Source: Cornus controversa (Eukaryota > Streptophyta > Magnoliopsida > Cornales > Cornaceae). From it: a stretch of 64,000 nt of DNA. The translations under genes and the position numbers were made by a program. The notes under the pieces were generated by a model. That model had not been told where the DNA came from, ran no database searches, and worked only from the letters and a program-made list of their open reading frames with translations. The stretch lies in contig CM048849.1 in assembly GCA_026545225.1 (NCBI GenBank), forward strand, positions 6,350,041-6,414,040, written 5' to 3'. Numbering within the stretch: position 1 is the stretch's first letter; each line of letters opens with the position of its first letter. Shown one piece after another: positions 59,034 to 64,000 of this stretch.

Positions 59034-59322
59034 AAAGCCCAAAGGAAGGGACAAGTGAGAATCTGAATGGTCATTGAGACCAAACACAACCTTGTAGACT
59101 TTTTCTTTGGAAGTGTTTATTATAGGGTGCAGTTATGAATCTAATTGATAATTTTTTAATGAATCATGAATTGGGGTCAATAAGATAGCGGGAAGTGAAC
59201 TTACCACAATTGATATTCTTAATGCTAGTAAATACTATTTGCTTATGATAATTCTGTATAGTAATCTGTGCAGAACAGTCCCTTTTTAAAAAGCAAATAG
59301 GCATGTGTTTACCTTTATAACG
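59034..59322. repeat. Direct duplicate, copy 2
   Basis: Second copy of 58527-58816. It ends with the TAACG target repeat of the solo LTR. Confidence 0.85.
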
Positions 59323-59611
59323 TGTTGATAAAATAAAATAAAATTGAAGAGAGAAATTAAACAAGAAGAATATAACATGGTTCGGCCACTACGGCCTACA
59401 TACACGGTACACAAAGCCCAAATGATTACATCACTTTTATTGTATTCTTTCTTGTTTTGTTTATAATGACCACCTCTATTTATAGGTGAAAGAATGCACT
59501 TGATAAACATGGAAAATACATTAATGGAATATTCCTAAAATCAATCTCATAAATCACTCCTATCAATCTTCTATCAAGGCTTAAATCAGTCCAATAATAT
59601 ATTCTCCAACA
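59323..59611 (-). mobile_element. Copia-type solo LTR, TSD TAACG
   Basis: TGTTGATAAAA.. (59323) to ..ATTCTCCAACA (59611), 289 bp, with TAACG at 59318-59322 and 59612-59616. On the minus strand it starts TGTTGGAGAATATA, the same LTR family as 119-395. It is a clean product of LTR-LTR recombination. Confidence 0.92.
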
Positions 59612-59786
59612 TAACGCATAGTGAATGGTTAACTCTCTTTGCATCAATTGTTACAAGGTCATTTGAGGGTGTTTGTTGTGTTCTATGGGAATTAAGTAGA
59701 GGCGTAGTTATGTTATCCATATGAGTAATTTGTGAAATTAGCTTATGTATAGTGGATTATTATTGTGTTAGTCTTACAACAAGCGC

Positions 59787-59789
<3 letters not shown>

Positions 59790-59837
<48 letters not shown>
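59790..59837. repeat. TA microsatellite
   Basis: About 24 AT/TA units. Confidence 0.95.
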
Positions 59838-59838
<1 letters not shown>

Positions 59839-60559
59839 ATGTTTGTGTTTTTGAGTTTTTGTGTTTTAATATATAGATCAAAATCCTGGCATCAATCTTA
59901 ATATGGCTGGCTTGCTGCAGACTGGATTGATTTTTTAGAATAATATATTGTTCTAGAGTCTCTAAAATTTACATGGCTTAAAGGGTCATCTGAAAATGAG
60001 TTAGTTTGATCATTACACATGTACAATGCCATAATAAGAAATCAAATTTATGGATAGAAATAAGATCCAACATGAAAATTTTCAATCAAGTCAATCCATA
60101 TTTTATTCAGGTACCTGCCCACATGCTGTTCAACACACACTCTCTCCCCCTCTCCCTTTTTAGGTGCTCATCGATCAGTACTGTTTAATGGTGTCTCATG
60201 GTAGGGGGCATTGCTCTGGCACATCATAATGCCTGGTAGTTTTCATAGTTTTTCAATGAACTTCTATAAGGCTTCTTGGTGCAATTCATGCATATTGTAC
60301 TGACACACACACACACACACATGGTACCATGATTTTGGGGAGAGTGGAGATTATGTTAATGATTAGTTGGAACAAATCATTGTTATACATGCATGCATTT
60401 CGACATACATTCTTAATTTACCCCAAGTCGGTCAGATTTTCAATCCACCTCTAATCCCTTTTTCATTGCCCTGCTAAACCAATCAATCATTTGCCTCCCA
60501 CTGTAGATTTTAAAACTACTATATGTTGTTAAAGCTCTTGTGATTAAACAATTTCACAA

Positions 60560-60594
<35 letters not shown>

Positions 60595-61595
60595 CCACAT
60601 ATATAAAAGCATTCACTGTATAGAGTGGATGTCACATTGTTGATCCACACTTTGGCATCAACAGAGTACAATAAGTGAAATGCATTAGCTGTTTGCATGC
60701 TCTCGGGTTGGGTAATAAGGATTAGGATTAGATAGGGGCAATCATTCATTCTTAAAATTAGCATTTTTCTGTGAGGTTCCACTGAATCTGAGTTTGTTTA
60801 TACAAAAATGATGTTTTCAAGAACATATAATTAGTGATAATACTATAAAAAAAATAAAAAGACTTGTTTGCTGTAGGGAAGGAGGGGACCTCTTGCTGGA
60901 AATGTGGAGCATAACTGTCACCACCACCTCACAAAGCAGAAGATAAAAAGTGGCAGATCGAGAAACAATCACATACATGCATGTATTTCTTTTATTTATC
61001 ATATCTTAATTTTGTTCATGATCACCATCTAATAATCATTGCACGAACGAGAAACAGAAATTTTGTGTGGGTGGGCCCCAAATGCCAGTCAATTAGTGGT
61101 ATCCAGCATGCACCTCAAATTCAACCAATCAAACGGTTGGACTTCATCAGCCCATGATTCGTTGTTTGCATTTTTTATTTTTTGAAACTTTTTTCTGTTG
61201 GGATTAAATTTTATGTTTTCACCTTCTTCTTTTTTCCCCCTCCTGTAGGATAAAGGTGATGAATGATGAAAAAGGTGACAGATATATCCAACATTTTTTA
61301 CACATTCAGAGGTAAGCATTTGAATTTAATTACCATCAGCATTCCTTGAGCATATATATATTTTAGTATGAGATGAACTAATCTTAATTATAGAAACATG
61401 ATCTATGAAATGGGTCCCGTTCTCATTCTTAATAGATTTATAATCTTGCTACGTACTTAAGAATTAATGTTAGCTAGTTATATTAGTTATATACTCCATA
61501 AATGAATTTTGGGAAATATATAGGGTGTACGTTGTCCCTTTTGTAATCTGTGATTAGATTTGAAATCCCATTCTCATCCTGAAAACAACTAATTG

Positions 61596-61596
<1 letters not shown>

Positions 61597-61629
<33 letters not shown>
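61597..61629. repeat. CT microsatellite
   Basis: About 16 CT units, followed by two gatctc words. Confidence 0.95.
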
Positions 61630-61632
<3 letters not shown>

Positions 61633-61869
61633 CTCGATCTTATCTTTTGGTGTGATTTCAATCTTCCTGCAGCTTGCTGAATGTCTCCTATAAAATGAAA
61701 CAAAGCGCCAACAAGTGTATTGTTCTATGAATTTGAATATAGTTTTAACATTTCAAATTATTTATTTATTCGAGATGGAACTAGTATTCCCAATCCAAAC
61801 TTTTACTATTGCACAAAGATCTAACTTTCAAAACTTGTTTGACCATGACGAAGGAGTTATTCATTATGA

Positions 61870-62740
61870 GTTAGTGAAACACTAACATGTAAAAATACAA
61901 GAATTGGATAGTTGAAAGGGCATCGGTGTGATGTCAGTCGACTACGCTCTGACGATCAAGTCAGAAAGCGGAAGAGCTTTGAAAATTCTAAAAGAACTCA
62001 AAGGGTATTAATTGCGGACCTTGGTATATGTACCGTCTTGTATTTATAGCGGTCATGTGAGAACTTGTCCCAATAGAACACTAGCTCTTCAGTTTCCCTT
62101 CCCAACTTGGAGATAAAAAGTCTTGGTCAAAGCGTCCTTGTCCACGTCACCTTAGCATTAATCCCCACGTCATACGTTTCTCATTAGGAGTCAAATACTC
62201 CATCAAATGCCCCATGTTCATGAGGGTCACCTGTCGGACATCAAGAACACTTCGACTGGTGCGCTAGGTGGTTAAAACGGATATTCGACCCATTAGCCCG
62301 GCCCACGGTTTGAGCTATTTTTTTTTTTGGACGCGGCCTTGGCTGTGTCCAAGATGCTGCTTTGGCCGCGTCAAAGCTGTGTCCAGGATGCTGCTTTGGC
62401 TGTGTCCAGCCTTGGCCGCTTCCAGAACGCGGTTCTGGCTGTGCCCATGATACGGCCTTGGTCGTGTCCAGGATCCGGCCTTGGGTGCGTGCCCGGTCTT
62501 CGCTGGTTCCTCCCTTCTATGCTTGTGACCGTTGCATTTTGAACGTTTGGAATAGGAACGTTGTGGTTGTGCCTATATAAGGTGGTTCACATCTTCATTT
62601 CCTACCTACCTCACCTCAGATACTTGCAGCACATGCCCCATACTATCATCGCTTCTCTCTCTTGCTGTTTGCACGTCATCGATCATAATTTTGACAAGCC
62701 ATCCCCAGAGACTTTTGCCCCCGGTTCTCCTCTTGTCTAA
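61870..62740 (+). promoter_or_regulatory. Probable LTR/leader region of the Gypsy-type element
   Basis: Less AT-rich than its surroundings. 62330-62490 holds imperfect units around gatgctgctttggc.g.gtcca and ccttgg.cg.gtcca. gcctatataagg (62571-62582) is a convincing TATA box about 170 bp before the reading frame. LTR borders not found. Confidence 0.4.
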
Positions 62741-63482
62741 GTGTTTGAGTTCATGTATTCTATCATGGCTGATTACGAAGAGTGTCAGGACATCGCTTCT
62801 ACTATGACAGACGCTGAAGTAGAGGAGCTGGCTGTTTGCTACTCTTTTCTCGAAGGGGTCGTGGCTAGAACTCCCTTGCCGGCGGAGAGGGCTTACTCCA
62901 TTTGCTCGGGGGAAACATGCTTCTATGAAGCTTACTTTATTTTCGGTCTTCGATTTCTCGTGCCAGATTTTGCCAGGGAATTGCTCTTGGCGATCAACCT
63001 CTGCCCCTCTCAACTCACGCCAAACTCTTAGTGAATTATCATGGCTTCTCTAGTCCTGTGGAAGTCCTGCAACTTTAGTTCTCCACTAACCCTTAACGAC
63101 TTTCTTTCCTGTTATACCCTCATTAAGAGTAAAGACTGGCGTCACATACAAAGCTGGTCACATGGAGGGTGCTTGCCCAAATGATTAGTGGTCCTCGATA
63201 CTAGTAATCGGATAAAGAATTGGAAAGAAAAGGTTCTTTTTTATTTCGGGAGGCTAGGAGCTCCAACTTTTCCACATCCCCCGTTCCTGCCTTCCTGGAC
63301 TGACAGGGATATTACTGGTAAGCTTTTCCTCCTTTCTATCTTCCTTTTTCCTGCTCATCGTCACTTTCCCTGCATTCTGCTTTATATGAAACTTGTTTTT
63401 ATATTTCAGTTGCTAGGGTCGAGCCACTCGTGGACCGCGAGGAAGAGAATAGGCTGGAAATTATCCACGAACTTCTAATAAG
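62741..63482 (+). pseudogene. Decayed Gypsy-type gag-like ORF ('putative gypsy type transposon' domain)
   Basis: An open frame to 63031 contains DAEVEELAVCY, ERAYSICSGETCFYEAYFIFGLRF and LLLAINLCPSQLTPNS. After two adjacent stops (63029-63034) the same frame continues LVLWKSCN, LIKSKDWRHIQSWSHGG, a stop at 63182-63184, then NRIKNWKEKVLFYFG. This order (FYEA..GLR, L.PSQL.PN, W...F.F) fits the plant-specific domain found in front of some Gypsy elements. A splice-like GTAAGC at 63317 and a ttcag at about 63410 suggest an intron. Three stops make it non-functional. Confidence 0.6.
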
Positions 63483-64000
63483 GGGCGCGATGGTTTTGAC
63501 TTCTGACACGGGACTTAGCACATTAGGCTACGCCGCTTGTGTTATCGTAAATTGGCGAGGTATACCCTAGCGCTTTCATTCCTTCCCTTTAATGAGTTGT
63601 GCAATACAGACTTATTTACGAATACGTACAGATCATCGCAGAGGAGGCCTGACAGAGACATCTTTGCGCTGGCGAAAGGAAAATACATTGCGTCTTCCTT
63701 ATCTCCTTCTGCGTAGAAAAAGTCGCGAAGGCCCATGGTTGTAAGGAGTGTTGGTTTACCTAGAAGCGGGGGTTTGTCGTCTCCTCCTTCCATCGGGAAC
63801 TCTCCCCCAACCGCGGCTCTTGCCCTTCCGAGCACTCTGACTCTGAACTTGTTTGGGGTGCTGACAACATAACTTTTCGGTGGTGGTAGTTTCCAAGTGT
63901 CCTGCTACCAATCATACTGGGTTATTGACACTGGCTGCTAGCCACATCGGGTCATTGTTATCTGACACAGCGTTTGCTGTGAAAAGAGCCGGGGAGTTTG
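63483..64000 (+). other. Possible continuation of the same element
   Basis: 63411-63478 and 63631-63715 have short plus-strand frames of normal composition (VEPLVDREEENRLEII; SSQRRPDRDIFALAKG) that could be later exons of the element. The minus-strand 97-codon frame (63542-63835) overlaps them and is less convincing. No end of the element is in the window. Confidence 0.35.

Larger units (their letters stand above)
59617..61869. other. Intergenic, no gene supported
   Basis: Microsatellites at 59790-59837 (TA), 60303-60321 (CA), 60562-60592 (TA) and 61597-61629 (CT). 61248-61311 looks like a small exon (cctcctgtag before, gtaagc after) with one open frame of about 20 codons, but nothing links to it. 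Confidence 0.5.

Noticed and set aside
1..64000. tRNA, rRNA or organelle insertions
   Set aside because: None was recognised on either strand by eye. PBS matches are only the tRNA-complementary 12-mers of retroelements.

Overview
The window looks like nuclear DNA of a dicot flowering plant. It is AT-rich, has GT-AG introns of plant type, and carries plant families of Copia, Gypsy-type, L1-type LINE, hAT, TRIM, Helitron and MITE elements. It cannot be assigned to a species. Only two host genes are supported, both partial. Transposable elements and their debris make up most of the rest.

Layout. (1) 1-8304, minus strand: the N-terminal ~318 codons of a MAA3/SEN1-type superfamily-1 helicase in eight exons ending shortly after the Walker A motif. 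Its introns hold a three-copy ~600 bp tandem repeat, a dead LINE fragment and, at the left edge, the 3' end of a Copia element. (2) 8373-26187: a nested transposon block starting 68 bp upstream of the helicase ATG. The outer shell is a TIR element. It is split by a minus-strand solo LTR (9233-24456, 5-bp TSD CTTCT). That LTR contains a probable Helitron, which contains a full-length two-ORF LINE with a 15-bp TSD. The LTR also contains a hAT-type element (TSD TTAAACAC) and a TRIM (TSD GTGTG). An array of four hairpins with compensating stem changes lies inside the LTR. (3) 27675-29434: another TIR element carrying what looks like a captured fragment of an ATL-type RING gene. (4) 33325-36047: a 5'-truncated Copia pol with four stops in one frame, plus its LTR. 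(5) 36.1-50 kb: a decayed duplicated region with two remnants of an RBR-type E3 ligase gene, a long foldback, minisatellites and LTR scraps. (6) 51282-57926, plus strand: the first four exons of an EMB8-like alpha/beta hydrolase gene. One intron holds two hAT elements 52 bp apart, and the fourth exon stops abruptly at a GC-rich repeat. (7) 58.5-64 kb: duplicated intergenic sequence, a clean Copia solo LTR (TSD TAACG), and a decayed Gypsy-type gag-like reading frame.

The genes do not form a pathway. The main interest is the layered insertion history upstream of the helicase, the covarying hairpin array, the intact LINE, and the breakpoint in the hydrolase gene. Target-site duplications, exon phases and repeats were read by eye from the sequence. 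Family names come from general knowledge and were not checked by any search.
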